DNA from: Lactobacillus sp. ESL0679
Lineage (GTDB): Bacteria > Bacillota > Bacilli > Lactobacillales > Lactobacillaceae
Length of the DNA stretch: 64,000 nucleotides
Assembly: GCF_029433515.1 (NCBI RefSeq)
Contig: NZ_JAQTIG010000004.1
Span: 1-64,000, forward strand
Reading direction: 5' to 3'
Shown piece by piece: positions 8,523-16,707 of the stretch. The translations under genes and the position numbers were made by a program. Below the pieces are notes generated by a model, which did not search any database, was not told where the DNA came from, and worked only from the letters and a program-made list of their open reading frames with translations. Numbering within the stretch: the first letter of the stretch is position 1; each line of letters opens with the position of its first letter.

Positions 8523-10166
8523 ATGAAAGAAAATAATTTAAAAGAGCAAAACACGCAGGATACCTTCATTAAGGGTAGTGCGTGGATGACTTTTGGCTCG
8601 ATTACATCACGACTTTTGGGTGCATTGTACATCATTCCGTGGTTCATCTGGATGCAGCCGTATGGCAATATTGCTAACGCTCTGACGGCTAGAAGTTATA
8701 ACATTTATAGTATTTTTATCTTGATTTCAACAGCTGGGATTCCCGGAGCAGTAGCTAAGCAGGTCGCCAAATATAACGCCCTTAATGAATATGGCGTTGG
8801 TCGTAAATTATTTCGTAAAGGTTTAATTTTGATGGTGGTCTTAGGCATTGTTTCAGCTGCTGTGATGTATTTTGCCTCACCACTTTTAGCTTCGAATGGG
8901 TCACGTAGTGATCCGCGACAAGTGGCGGTAATGCGCAGTCTGTCTTACGCCATCTTGATTATTCCGATTTTGAGTATCATGCGGGGATATTTCCAAGGGT
9001 ATGCAGATATGATGCCATCGGCAGTTTCACAATTTGTGGAACAGCTTGCGCGTGTCGTGTGGATGCTGCTAACTGCATATATTATTATGCAGGTGCAGCA
9101 CGGTTTTTTTGTTAACGCAGTTGTCCAGTCAAACTTAGCAGCGGCCATTGGAGCAGTTTTTGGAATTGCAATTTTAGTCTGGTTTTTGTTTACGCGGCGG
9201 CACAAGTTGAATAACCTTGTTGCTAATTCAAATAATGAAGTTGAAGTTTCAACAATGGGGCTGTTTGGCGAAATCATCGCTCAGGCAATTCCGTTCATTA
9301 TTATTGATGCGGGAATTCAGCTATTTTACTTAGTTGACCAATATACTTTCCACCCAATGATTGCAAGCTTAGTGCAGGCTCATTACAACACAATTGAGAC
9401 TTGGTATGCCTTGTTCGCGCTTAATGCGAATAAGTTAATCATGATTATTGTGTCCCTAGCTAGTGCAATGGCAGTTACGGCAATTCCATTATTGTCAGCA
9501 GCCCATGCTAAGCACGATTTTCGTGGTATTTCAAAGCAAATTGGTAATACGCTAGACTTATTTTTGTTCGTGATGATCCCAGCAGCATTTGGGATGGCAG
9601 CGATAGCGACACCGATTTACACCATCTTTTATGGTTATGACAAGTTGGGCGCAGATGTTTTATATTTATCATCCTTTACGGCGATTTCGCTAGGGTTGTT
9701 TACCGTTTTAATGGCTATCCTGCAAGGATTATCAGAAAATGGTCTGGCAATAAAATATCTTGTGCTCGGGCTGATAATTAAAATTATCACGCAGTACCCA
9801 ATGGTGTATGTCTTTAAAATCTATGGCCCGTTAGTAGCGACTAATTTGGGGATGCTGGTTATTATTTTCTTGGCGTTGAAGCATCTTCAGGTAAGTTATG
9901 ACTTTAATAGCAGCCGAACCAGCCGGCGGTTTATCGGCATTACTTCATTTTCCGTAATTATGTTTCTACTTGTGATAGCAGTTGAAAAGGCTATGGAACT
10001 TGTATTAAACCCAACAGTTCGTTGGCAAGCACTATTGATTGTTGCTGTTTCTGTTCTTGTTGGTGGCGTCTTCTACGTCTTTGCGGCAATTAAGTCTGAC
10101 TTGGCGCAAAAGATTTTAGGTGACAAGATTGTTCCTATTTTAAGAAAGTTACATATTCGAGCATAA
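8523..10166 (+). CDS. MurJ/SpoVB-like lipid II flippase (polysaccharide biosynthesis family)
   Basis: A 547-residue multidrug/oligosaccharidyl-lipid/polysaccharide (MOP) superfamily protein with about 14 membrane helices. The N-terminal FIKGSAWMTFGSITSRLLGALY segment is typical of the YtgP/SpoVB branch. In Bacillus subtilis YtgP acts as a lipid II flippase, so a role in exporting lipid II for peptidoglycan synthesis is likely. Polysaccharide subunit export is the alternative. It is a single gene between leuS and a terminator. Confidence 0.85.
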   Translation: MKENNLKEQNTQDTFIKGSAWMTFGSITSRLLGALYIIPWFIWMQPYGNIANALTARSYNIYSIFILISTAGIPGAVAKQVAKYNALNEYGVGRKLFRKGLILMVVLGIVSAAVMYFASPLLASNGSRSDPRQVAVMRSLSYAILIIPILSIMRGYFQGYADMMPSAVSQFVEQLARVVWMLLTAYIIMQVQHGFFVNAVVQSNLAAAIGAVFGIAILVWFLFTRRHKLNNLVANSNNEVEVSTMGLFGEIIAQAIPFIIIDAGIQLFYLVDQYTFHPMIASLVQAHYNTIETWYALFALNANKLIMIIVSLASAMAVTAIPLLSAAHAKHDFRGISKQIGNTLDLFLFVMIPAAFGMAAIATPIYTIFYGYDKLGADVLYLSSFTAISLGLFTVLMAILQGLSENGLAIKYLVLGLIIKIITQYPMVYVFKIYGPLVATNLGMLVIIFLALKHLQVSYDFNSSRTSRRFIGITSFSVIMFLLVIAVEKAMELVLNPTVRWQALLIVAVSVLVGGVFYVFAAIKSDLAQKILGDKIVPILRKLHIRA

Positions 10167-10167
10167 A

Positions 10168-10206
10168 AAAAGACGTTATCACGTAATTGTGATAGCGCCT
10201 TTTTTG
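10168..10206 (+). terminator. terminator of the flippase gene
   Basis: Stem AGACGTTATCAC/GTGATAGCGCCT with a short AT loop, preceded by A-run and followed by six T. It sits directly at the stop codon. Confidence 0.85.
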
Positions 10207-10287
10207 GTTACAAAATAGCGTCAAAGCTGCTTTGTACGCCCCTGCCAAGGAATTCTATTATACCATAATACTTAGATAGCTAATAAC

Positions 10288-10509
10288 TCAATGCTTATGA
10301 TATTCCCCATTAAGAATATTATCACGATGGCCGTGCTCTGGAATTGCAAAGGCAGCAATAATGTAAAGTATTAACCCCCAACCAGTAAAGCAAATTAGGG
10401 CACCGCCGGCAATTCTTGTCCAAGCCTTGTCCCAATCGAAATATTCAGCGATGCCACCTAGAACGCCAGTCAAAATTTTGTCGTGCGATTTTGTTAAATG
10501 TTTTTGCAT
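10288..10509 (-). CDS. small PspC-domain membrane protein
   Basis: A 73-residue protein with the PspC domain: KILTGVLGGIAEYFDWDKAWTRI, then a hydrophobic helix (GALICFTGWGLILYIIAAFAIP). In proteobacteria PspC takes part in the phage shock envelope response. In Lactobacillus such short copies usually stand alone and are thought to sense envelope stress. No other psp genes are seen here. The His-rich tail (EHGHRDNILNGEYHKH) is unremarkable. The gene is preceded by AAAGGAGCAG. Confidence 0.85.
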   Translation of the reverse strand: MQKHLTKSHDKILTGVLGGIAEYFDWDKAWTRIAGGALICFTGWGLILYIIAAFAIPEHGHRDNILNGEYHKH

Positions 10510-10540
10510 TACTCTGCTCCTTTACCATGATTTAGGTTAT

Positions 10541-10571
10541 AAAAAAAGCCAATCATCACAGATCAGCTTTT
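10541..10571 (-). terminator. terminator of tRNA-Leu
   Basis: On the minus strand, AAGCTGAT pairs with ATTGGCTT (with G-U pairs), followed by seven T, 5 nt beyond the tRNA-Leu 3' end. It separates the tRNA from the PspC gene downstream. Confidence 0.7.
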
Positions 10572-10575
10572 ACAA

Positions 10576-10659
10576 TGCCCCGAAAAAGATTCGAACTTTC
10601 ACTTAGTTACCTAAACAGCGACCTGAACGCTGCGCGTCTGCCAATTCCGCCATCGGGGC
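10576..10659 (-). tRNA. tRNA-Leu (CAG)
   Basis: An 84-nt class II tRNA on the minus strand with acceptor arms GCCCCGA/TCGGGGC, D-arm GGCGGAATTGGCAGACGC and anticodon loop TTCAGGT giving CAG, reading CUG. A long variable arm is present and CCA is not encoded. Confidence 0.94.
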
Positions 10660-10758
10660 TTAAATATTTTTAGCACAGTAATAATAATACCAAAAATTTG
10701 GTAAAATGTAAGCATAAAACAGAAAATATCTAAAATTTTTTCTAATTAAGGAGGATTT

Positions 10759-12048
10759 ATGACTTTTAAGCATAAATTTAACAGAATTATTGTTGCTTTG
10801 GTGGCAATTGTGTTACTAATGTTGCCGGCAGTTCCAATTTCTGCAGCAACTCAAGTGCCAAATGATTATAATACTAACCAGTTGAATTTAAATGTTAAGT
10901 CGGCGATTGCAATTGACAGCAAGACCGGTCAGTTATTGTACGGCAAGAATATTAATCAGCCACTACCAATCGCCTCGATGACCAAGTTGATTACGGTTTA
11001 TTTGACTTTGACGGCAATTAAAGAGGGAAAATTAACGTGGCAAACTAAGGTGAAGCCAACTGATGCGATTATCCGGGTGGCCAACAACAAGGATTTTTCT
11101 AACGTGCCACTGCATGTGGGCCACGAATATAGCATTAAGCAGCTATATCAGGCGACTTTAATTGAGTCGGCTAATGGTGCTGCGATGTTATTAGGACAAG
11201 CTGTCAGCGGCGCTCAAGTGCCGTTTGTCAAAAAGATGCGGCAGCAACTGACCAGATGGCAGATTAATGATGCCCAAATTTATACAAGTTGTGGCTTGCC
11301 GAATAAGGATGTGGGTGCTGATGCTTATCCGGGTGCCGCAAGTCAGGCTGAAAATGAACTCTCAGCTAAGGATATGGCAATTGTTGGGCAGCATTTACTC
11401 ACTGATTTTCCGCAAGTTATTAAGACGGCGAAGATTGCTCGCTTGGATTTTATAGATCAAAACACGCGAACAGCAATGGTGAACTTTAACTGGATGCTTA
11501 AGGGACTATCGCAGTATAATCCTCAGTTAAAAGTTGACGGCTTAAAGACTGGAACAACCGATGCGGCCGGTGCCTGTTTTATCGCAACGGCCGAGCATAA
11601 CGGTGCCCGAATTATTACCGTTGTAATGGGTGCTGCCCACCGCGATGGCAGCGACCCGTCGCGTTTTATTCAGACCAAAGAGCTGTTAAGCTATCTTTAC
11701 CGCACCTATCGGCCGATTATTTTTACTAAAAACGAAGTAATCACAGGTCTAACCAGTATGAAAGTTCATAACGGTAAAGCGCGACAGATTAATATTGGCA
11801 TAAAAGAAAATAGTGAGGTGTGGGCGCCGATTAACGGTGCAAAGTTGCACGTTGAATTAGCTGATGATCAGGTTGAAGCACCCGTAAAAGTTGGACAGAC
11901 AGCAACGAATTATTTATTTAAAGCGGGCAGTGCTCCGTTAATTTCGCTGACAAACCCTAGTGGGGTTCGCTTGCCAGCCAAGGCATTTCAAAGGACGACA
12001 AAGGTTAACTTTTTAGTTCGCTTTTGGCGTTGGCTTTTTGGAGGTTAA
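10759..12048 (+). CDS. dacA: D-alanyl-D-alanine carboxypeptidase (PBP5 type)
   Basis: A secreted, membrane-anchored enzyme that trims the terminal D-Ala from peptidoglycan stem peptides. A signal peptide covers about residues 1-30. The active-site serine is in S73-M-T-K76, the second motif is S137-A-N139, and the KTG box is in GLKTGTT. A PBP5 C-terminal beta domain and an amphipathic anchor (VNFLVRFWRWLFGG) follow. At 429 residues it has family length. An AAGGAGG site precedes ATG, and nnrD starts 3 nt after its stop. An inverted repeat ACCAAA-AA-TTTGGT at 10688-10701 lies in its upstream region, role unknown. Confidence 0.95.
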   Translation: MTFKHKFNRIIVALVAIVLLMLPAVPISAATQVPNDYNTNQLNLNVKSAIAIDSKTGQLLYGKNINQPLPIASMTKLITVYLTLTAIKEGKLTWQTKVKPTDAIIRVANNKDFSNVPLHVGHEYSIKQLYQATLIESANGAAMLLGQAVSGAQVPFVKKMRQQLTRWQINDAQIYTSCGLPNKDVGADAYPGAASQAENELSAKDMAIVGQHLLTDFPQVIKTAKIARLDFIDQNTRTAMVNFNWMLKGLSQYNPQLKVDGLKTGTTDAAGACFIATAEHNGARIITVVMGAAHRDGSDPSRFIQTKELLSYLYRTYRPIIFTKNEVITGLTSMKVHNGKARQINIGIKENSEVWAPINGAKLHVELADDQVEAPVKVGQTATNYLFKAGSAPLISLTNPSGVRLPAKAFQRTTKVNFLVRFWRWLFGG

Positions 12049-12051
12049 AAA

Positions 12052-12894
12052 GTGACAGCAATTTCAGCAGATATTTTAACTAAAGTAATCAAAAAAAGAC
12101 GCAGCGACACCCATAAAGGCGATTATGGGCGCGTATTATTAATCGGCGGCTGTGAAAATTATGGCGGAGCAATAATTATGAGTGCCGAGGGCGCTTTAAA
12201 CAGCGGTGCGGGGCTTGTGGCGGTGGCGACACACTCGCTTAATCTGTCAGCCTTGCACGCGCGTGACCCCGAAGTGATGTACATTGATTGGCGCGACCAT
12301 GATTTGCCCGCGTTAATTAAAAAAATGGACGTTATTGTCTGCGGTCCGGGACTGGGACTCAGTAATTTTGCTCAAGAATTAATGCAGTTTTTGTGCGCTA
12401 ATTTAACTGTCAAGCAGACGTTGGTTTTAGATGCCAGCGGTCTTGATTTGATTGCCAAACAGCATAGTTTAATTCCGCAGCATGTTGGTAAAATCATTTT
12501 GACACCGCACCAAATGGAGTGGCAGCGGTTAAGCCAAATAAAGATTGCCTTTCAAACAGACAGTGCTAATTTAACAGTATTAAATGAACTATTTCCGCAG
12601 CAAAACGCAATTTTGGTTCTGAAATCGAACCATACGCATGTTTATTGCGCTAATGGGACAGTTTACGTCAACCCATTAGGCAATCCTGGAATGGCAACGG
12701 GCGGAATGGGCGACACACTTGCCGGGATAATTGGCGGCTTTTGCGCACAATTTGGTAATGAAATTGATACAGTCTTAGCTGCTGTTTATCTTCATTCGCT
12801 GGCTGGCGATAGGATTGCCCAAACGGATTACGTGGTTAGGCCAACTAAAGTCAGTGCATTATTGCCGCAAATAATGAAAGAATACGCAGGTTAA
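12052..12894 (+). CDS. nnrD: ADP-dependent (S)-NAD(P)H-hydrate dehydratase
   Basis: Repairs hydrated NADH and NADPH in the cytoplasm, using ADP. The 280-residue protein is the stand-alone C-terminal half of the YjeF family. GDYGRVLLIGG, CGPGLG and the signature GNPGMATGGMGDTLAGIIGG are present. The start is GTG, with GGAGG of the site inside the end of dacA, so the two are probably translated from one transcript. The epimerase half (NnrE) is not encoded nearby. Confidence 0.93.
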   Translation: MTAISADILTKVIKKRRSDTHKGDYGRVLLIGGCENYGGAIIMSAEGALNSGAGLVAVATHSLNLSALHARDPEVMYIDWRDHDLPALIKKMDVIVCGPGLGLSNFAQELMQFLCANLTVKQTLVLDASGLDLIAKQHSLIPQHVGKIILTPHQMEWQRLSQIKIAFQTDSANLTVLNELFPQQNAILVLKSNHTHVYCANGTVYVNPLGNPGMATGGMGDTLAGIIGGFCAQFGNEIDTVLAAVYLHSLAGDRIAQTDYVVRPTKVSALLPQIMKEYAG

Positions 12895-12956
12895 ATAGTT
12901 AAATGAATTAAGTTTTGTTGTAGAATAAGGCTACGTGCCAGAAAGAAAGGATGAGA

Positions 12957-13601
12957 ATGAAAAAAAGTCTATTAAAGCCACTTACTTTTTGTTTTGTCAT
13001 TTTAATATGTGTCATCAGCTTGGCGCGAATTTCAATGCCACAAACACAAGAAAAAGCAAGCAGGCCTACTAAAAAAGAAACTATAGTTAAAAAGACAGCC
13101 GCTTCTTTTCGTCCTTATCAAGATCCTAGCGATTTGCGCCAGCCATATAATTGGTGTAAGTCGAGCGAACGTAAGCCGTATCCTAAGATTAAATCGCTAG
13201 AAAATGACATTACAATTCGGGTTTCGCTTAAAGGTAACCGGGTTTACATTTTGCGTAATAATCAGCGCATTTATACGATGCTAGCCAGTGGTGGCGTCTT
13301 CAAAAACGGCAAATCGTTAACTCCGACTGGTACGTTTCACATTCAGGATAATCGTGGTGAGTCCTTTTACAATCCGAATTTAAATGAGGGTGCTAATAAC
13401 TGGACGAGCTGGGATAAAAAAGATGTCTATCTGTTCCATTCAGTACCAACTAAAGATAACGGCAAATATAATTTAAAAGAAGCTAAAAAATTGGGTAAAC
13501 AATCTGGGTCGCATGGTTGCATTCGTTTGAGCGTGCCAGATTCGGCGTGGATAATGAACAATATCAGGACTGGCACTAAGGTGATTATTAAGAATAATTA
13601 G
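12957..13601 (+). CDS. L,D-transpeptidase (YkuD domain)
   Basis: An exported enzyme with one N-terminal membrane helix and a C-terminal YkuD domain (about residues 80-214). The catalytic motif HGx14-17SHGCIR ends with SHGCIRL, including the nucleophilic Cys. Such enzymes make 3-3 cross-links or attach proteins to peptidoglycan. I start it at the second ATG (12957), 6 nt after GAAAGG. The first ATG at 12951 touches the ribosome site. The linker (residues 25-60) is rich in Lys and Thr. Confidence 0.9.
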   Translation: MKKSLLKPLTFCFVILICVISLARISMPQTQEKASRPTKKETIVKKTAASFRPYQDPSDLRQPYNWCKSSERKPYPKIKSLENDITIRVSLKGNRVYILRNNQRIYTMLASGGVFKNGKSLTPTGTFHIQDNRGESFYNPNLNEGANNWTSWDKKDVYLFHSVPTKDNGKYNLKEAKKLGKQSGSHGCIRLSVPDSAWIMNNIRTGTKVIIKNN

Positions 13602-13603
13602 GT

Positions 13604-13629
13604 AAAAAGAGTTGGCGAGGACTCTTTTT
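13604..13629 (+). terminator. terminator of the L,D-transpeptidase gene
   Basis: Perfect stem AAAAAGAGT/ACTCTTTTT, 2 nt after the stop codon. It overlaps the -35 box of the argS promoter. Confidence 0.8.
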
Positions 13630-13640
13630 CCTGTTATAAT
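13612..13640 (+). promoter_or_regulatory. promoter of the argS T-box transcript
   Basis: A -35 box TTGGCG (13612-13617), a 17-bp spacer and a perfect -10 box TATAAT (13635-13640), just before the T-box leader. Confidence 0.75.
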
Positions 13641-13649
13641 CGTGTTTTG

Positions 13650-13841
13650 AGAAGTTAGAAGTAGTAAGCAATTTCCTAATTAGCGAGTCTGCGAGTGGTG
13701 TAAGGCAGGCTAGAAAAATTGTGTGAAGGCGTGTCTAACCGATAATTTAGTAAATTTAATAAGCGGATACTTTGTATCAAATAGAGTGGTACCGCGGGTA
13801 AAAACTCGTCTCTTTCTGCATGGCAGGAAGGGACTTTTTTC
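13650..13841 (+). promoter_or_regulatory. T-box leader of argS
   Basis: Stem I elements AGTAGTAAG and GTGGTG are followed by the T-box GAGTGGTACCGCG (13784-13796) and a terminator GTCTCTTTCTGC/GCAGGAAGGGAC plus six T (13808-13840). A possible specifier is CGT (13730-13732), an arginine codon, but its placement is uncertain. Uncharged tRNA-Arg should allow read-through into argS. Confidence 0.88.
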
Positions 13842-13857
13842 GTAAAGTGAGGTAAAA

Positions 13858-15543
13858 ATGGATTTTAAAAATGAAGTAGTTGCGCTACTAGCACCGCAAG
13901 TTGACTTACCAAAAGAAAAAATTGCGGCTTTAATTGAGCGGCCAAAAAATGAAAAAATGGGTGATTATGCCTTTCCAGCATTTGCGTTAGCTAAAGTAAT
14001 GCACAAAAATCCGGCTGAAATCGCTAAGAAAATTGCAGCGCAATTGTCCAGTCCGAATTTTGCCAGCATTCAAGCAGTTGGCCCATATGTTAACTTTGCC
14101 ATTAATCATGAAAAGCTGATTGCACAAACATTAACCGATGTTTTAACGCAAAAAGAACACTATGGTGACCAAGAACTTGGCTCGGGCAACGTTCCAATTG
14201 ATATGTCCAGCCCGAACATTGCTAAGCCAATGTCAATGGGTCATTTGCGGTCAACAGTGATTGGTAATTCAATTGCTAAAACGCTGCAAAAGGTTGGCTA
14301 TACACCAATTAAGATTAACTATTTAGGTGACTATGGCACGCAATTTGGTAAGCTGATTGCGGCTTATAAGCATTGGGGCGTTGAAGAAGACGTTAAAAAA
14401 GACCCAATCATGAACTTGTTTAAGTATTACGTTAAGTTCCATCAGGAAGCTGAGAAGCATCCAGAGCTTGATGATGAGGGCCGTGCTTGGTTTAAAAAGC
14501 TGGAAGATGGCGACCCAGAAGCAGTTGAATTGTGGCAATGGTTCCGTGAAGTTTCACTTGTCGACTTTAAGCGCATTTACAAGGAATTAGGCGTTGAGTT
14601 TGATTCTTATAAGGGTGAGGCTTTCTTCAATGATAAGATGCAGCCGGTAATTGATGAGTTAAAGCAAAAGGGGCTATTGCATGAGTCTCAGGGTGCCCAA
14701 GTCGTTGACATGGGTGAAGGTGAAAATCCGGCCTTGATTGTGAAGTCAGACGGTACCAGTATTTATTTGACACGTGACTTAGCCGCAGCTATTTACCGGA
14801 TGAAAACCTACAACTTTGTCAAAATGTTGTACGTTGTTGGTAATGAGCAGTCACAACACTTTGTGGAACTGAAGACTGTCTTGAAGAAGATGGGCTATGA
14901 CTGGGCTGATGAAATTCACCACGTACCATTTGGCTTAATTACGCAAAACGGCAAGAAACTATCAACGCGTAAGGGTAACGTTGTTTTCTTAGACAAGGTC
15001 TTAAAAGATGCTGTAGCACTTGCGCAGAAGCAAATTGAACAAAAGAACCCAGACTTAGCTGAGCAAAAGCAAGTTGCTCATGATGTTGGTGTTGGGGCTG
15101 TCATCTTCCACGATTTAAAGAATGACCGGACAGATAACTTTGACTTCGACTTAGAAGAAGTTGTCCGTTTTGAAGGGGATACTGGTCCTTATGTGCAATA
15201 CACTAATGCCCGCGCCCAGAGTGTATTGCGTAAAGCCGCAAAGATGGATCAAAAACCAGATATAACTAACATGAGTTTGGCAGATGACTGGTCCTTTAGT
15301 GTGGCTAAAGCCTTAGCTGATTTCCCTAGAATTATTGCCCGCAGCAGTGAAAAATTTGAGCCATCAGTTATTGCCAAGTATGCACTGGATTTAGCTAAAA
15401 AATTCAACAAGTATTATGCCAATGTCAAGATTTTGACCACTGATGAGCAAATTGCTTCCCGCCTTGCGCTAGTTGAAGCAACATCAATTGTGTTAACAGA
15501 ATCCCTTCGCCTTCTAGGAGTTAACGCACCAAAGGAAATGTAA
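13858..15543 (+). CDS. argS: arginyl-tRNA synthetase
   Basis: Class I synthetase charging tRNA-Arg. The HIGH-type signature is SPNIAKPMSMGHLRST, and the KMSKS position is replaced by LSTRKG, as is normal for this synthetase group. The N-terminal additional domain (residues 1-110) and C-terminal DALR anticodon-binding domain (about 440-561, YVQYTNARAQSVLRKA) are present. The 561 residues match the family. The start ATG follows GTGAGGT. Control is by the T-box. Confidence 0.97.
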   Translation: MDFKNEVVALLAPQVDLPKEKIAALIERPKNEKMGDYAFPAFALAKVMHKNPAEIAKKIAAQLSSPNFASIQAVGPYVNFAINHEKLIAQTLTDVLTQKEHYGDQELGSGNVPIDMSSPNIAKPMSMGHLRSTVIGNSIAKTLQKVGYTPIKINYLGDYGTQFGKLIAAYKHWGVEEDVKKDPIMNLFKYYVKFHQEAEKHPELDDEGRAWFKKLEDGDPEAVELWQWFREVSLVDFKRIYKELGVEFDSYKGEAFFNDKMQPVIDELKQKGLLHESQGAQVVDMGEGENPALIVKSDGTSIYLTRDLAAAIYRMKTYNFVKMLYVVGNEQSQHFVELKTVLKKMGYDWADEIHHVPFGLITQNGKKLSTRKGNVVFLDKVLKDAVALAQKQIEQKNPDLAEQKQVAHDVGVGAVIFHDLKNDRTDNFDFDLEEVVRFEGDTGPYVQYTNARAQSVLRKAAKMDQKPDITNMSLADDWSFSVAKALADFPRIIARSSEKFEPSVIAKYALDLAKKFNKYYANVKILTTDEQIASRLALVEATSIVLTESLRLLGVNAPKEM

Positions 15544-15562
15544 TTGAAAAATATTTTTCTAA

Positions 15563-15576
15563 AACAAGCGCTTACA
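15563..15576 (+). promoter_or_regulatory. candidate CcpA (cre) site upstream of fba
   Basis: AACAAGCGCTTACA matches the catabolite-responsive element consensus TGWAANCGNTNWCA at all positions except the first three. It lies 13 bp upstream of the -35 box of fba, a position usual for CcpA activation of glycolytic genes. Inference from pattern only. Confidence 0.45.
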
Positions 15577-15588
15577 TGAAATAAAAGA

Positions 15589-15618
15589 TTGTTCACTGAT
15601 TAATTATTACGGTACAAT
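15589..15618 (+). promoter_or_regulatory. promoter of fba
   Basis: A -35 box TTGTTC (15589-15594), an 18-bp spacer and a -10 box TACAAT (15613-15618). An AGGAGGT ribosome site follows at about 15638. Confidence 0.6.
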
Positions 15619-15650
15619 ATCAATGTAAGTTTATATAGGAGGTATTTTTA

Positions 15651-16565
15651 ATGGCTTATTTAGATAATGGTAATCAGATCTTTAAAGACGCTCGTAAAAA
15701 CCATTATGCAGTAGGTGCATATAACACTAACAACTTAGAATGGACCCGTGCAATTTTGCGTGCTGCTGAAGAAACTAGAACTCCAGTTTTAATTCAAGTT
15801 TCAACTGGTGCTGCTAAGTACATGGGTGGCTATAAGATTGTTAAGGACATTGTTGAAGATACAATGGACTCGATGAATATTTCTGTTCCAGTTGTCTTGA
15901 ACTTGGACCACGGTGATTTTGAATCAGCTAAGGAATGTATCGCACTTGGATACTCCTCAGTTATGTTTGATGGTCATGCACTTCCAACTGATGAGAACTT
16001 GGCTAAGACTAAGGAAATCATTAAGTTAGCTCATGAACGTGGCATTTCTGTTGAAGCTGAAATTGGTAAAATTGGTGAGAACCAAGGTGCCGATGGTGGT
16101 GAATTAGCATCTGTTGAAGACGCTAAGACTTTCGTTGCTGCTGGTGTTGACAAGCTTGCTTGTGGTATTGGTAATATCCACGGCGTTTATCCAGAAGGCT
16201 GGAAGGGTTTGAACTTTGACCGTTTGAAGGAAATTGCTGACGCTGTTCCTGTACCACTTGTTTTGCACGGTGGTTCAGGTATTCCTGAAGATCAAGTTAA
16301 GAAAGCTATCTCACTTGGTATTTCTAAGGTTAACATCAATACTGAATTCCAATTGGCCTTTCAAGGTGCTACTCGGAAGTACTTCGAAGCTCATAAGGAT
16401 GAAGATAAAGCTAACAAGGGTTATGACCCACGTAAGCTGTTATTGCCAGGTACTGAAGCCATTACTGATGCCATGAAAGAAATGATTGGCTGGCTTGGAA
16501 CTCCTTCAATCGACGAAGAGCTTAAAAATGCTGCTTTTGACAGAAGCTCATTGAACGAAGAATAA
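15651..16565 (+). CDS. fba: class II fructose-1,6-bisphosphate aldolase
   Basis: Zinc-dependent aldolase that splits fructose-1,6-bisphosphate into dihydroxyacetone phosphate and glyceraldehyde-3-phosphate. Zinc and substrate elements are visible: LDHGD (about residue 84), EAEIGKIGENQG, GIGNIHGVYP and LHGGSGIP. The 304 residues fit the family. The gene stands alone, with its own promoter and terminator. Codon use is strongly biased toward the set used in highly expressed genes (for example AAG, GAA and CCA), fitting high expression. Confidence 0.96.
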   Translation: MAYLDNGNQIFKDARKNHYAVGAYNTNNLEWTRAILRAAEETRTPVLIQVSTGAAKYMGGYKIVKDIVEDTMDSMNISVPVVLNLDHGDFESAKECIALGYSSVMFDGHALPTDENLAKTKEIIKLAHERGISVEAEIGKIGENQGADGGELASVEDAKTFVAAGVDKLACGIGNIHGVYPEGWKGLNFDRLKEIADAVPVPLVLHGGSGIPEDQVKKAISLGISKVNINTEFQLAFQGATRKYFEAHKDEDKANKGYDPRKLLLPGTEAITDAMKEMIGWLGTPSIDEELKNAAFDRSSLNEE

Positions 16566-16580
16566 TTTTTAATAACCAAT

Positions 16581-16623
16581 AAAAGTCCTATTTGACTAAT
16601 TGAAGTCAGGTAGGGCTTTTTTG
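16581..16623 (+). terminator. terminator of fba
   Basis: Stem AAAAGTCCTA...GACT with AGTC...TAGGGCTTTTTT, 16 nt after the stop codon. Confidence 0.85.
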
Positions 16624-16707
16624 ATATAAAAACATATCTAGCAAATTTTGAAAATGATTTTTTTTGGTGCTATATTAATAAAATATTAAAAAGAGGTGAT
16701 TAATAAA

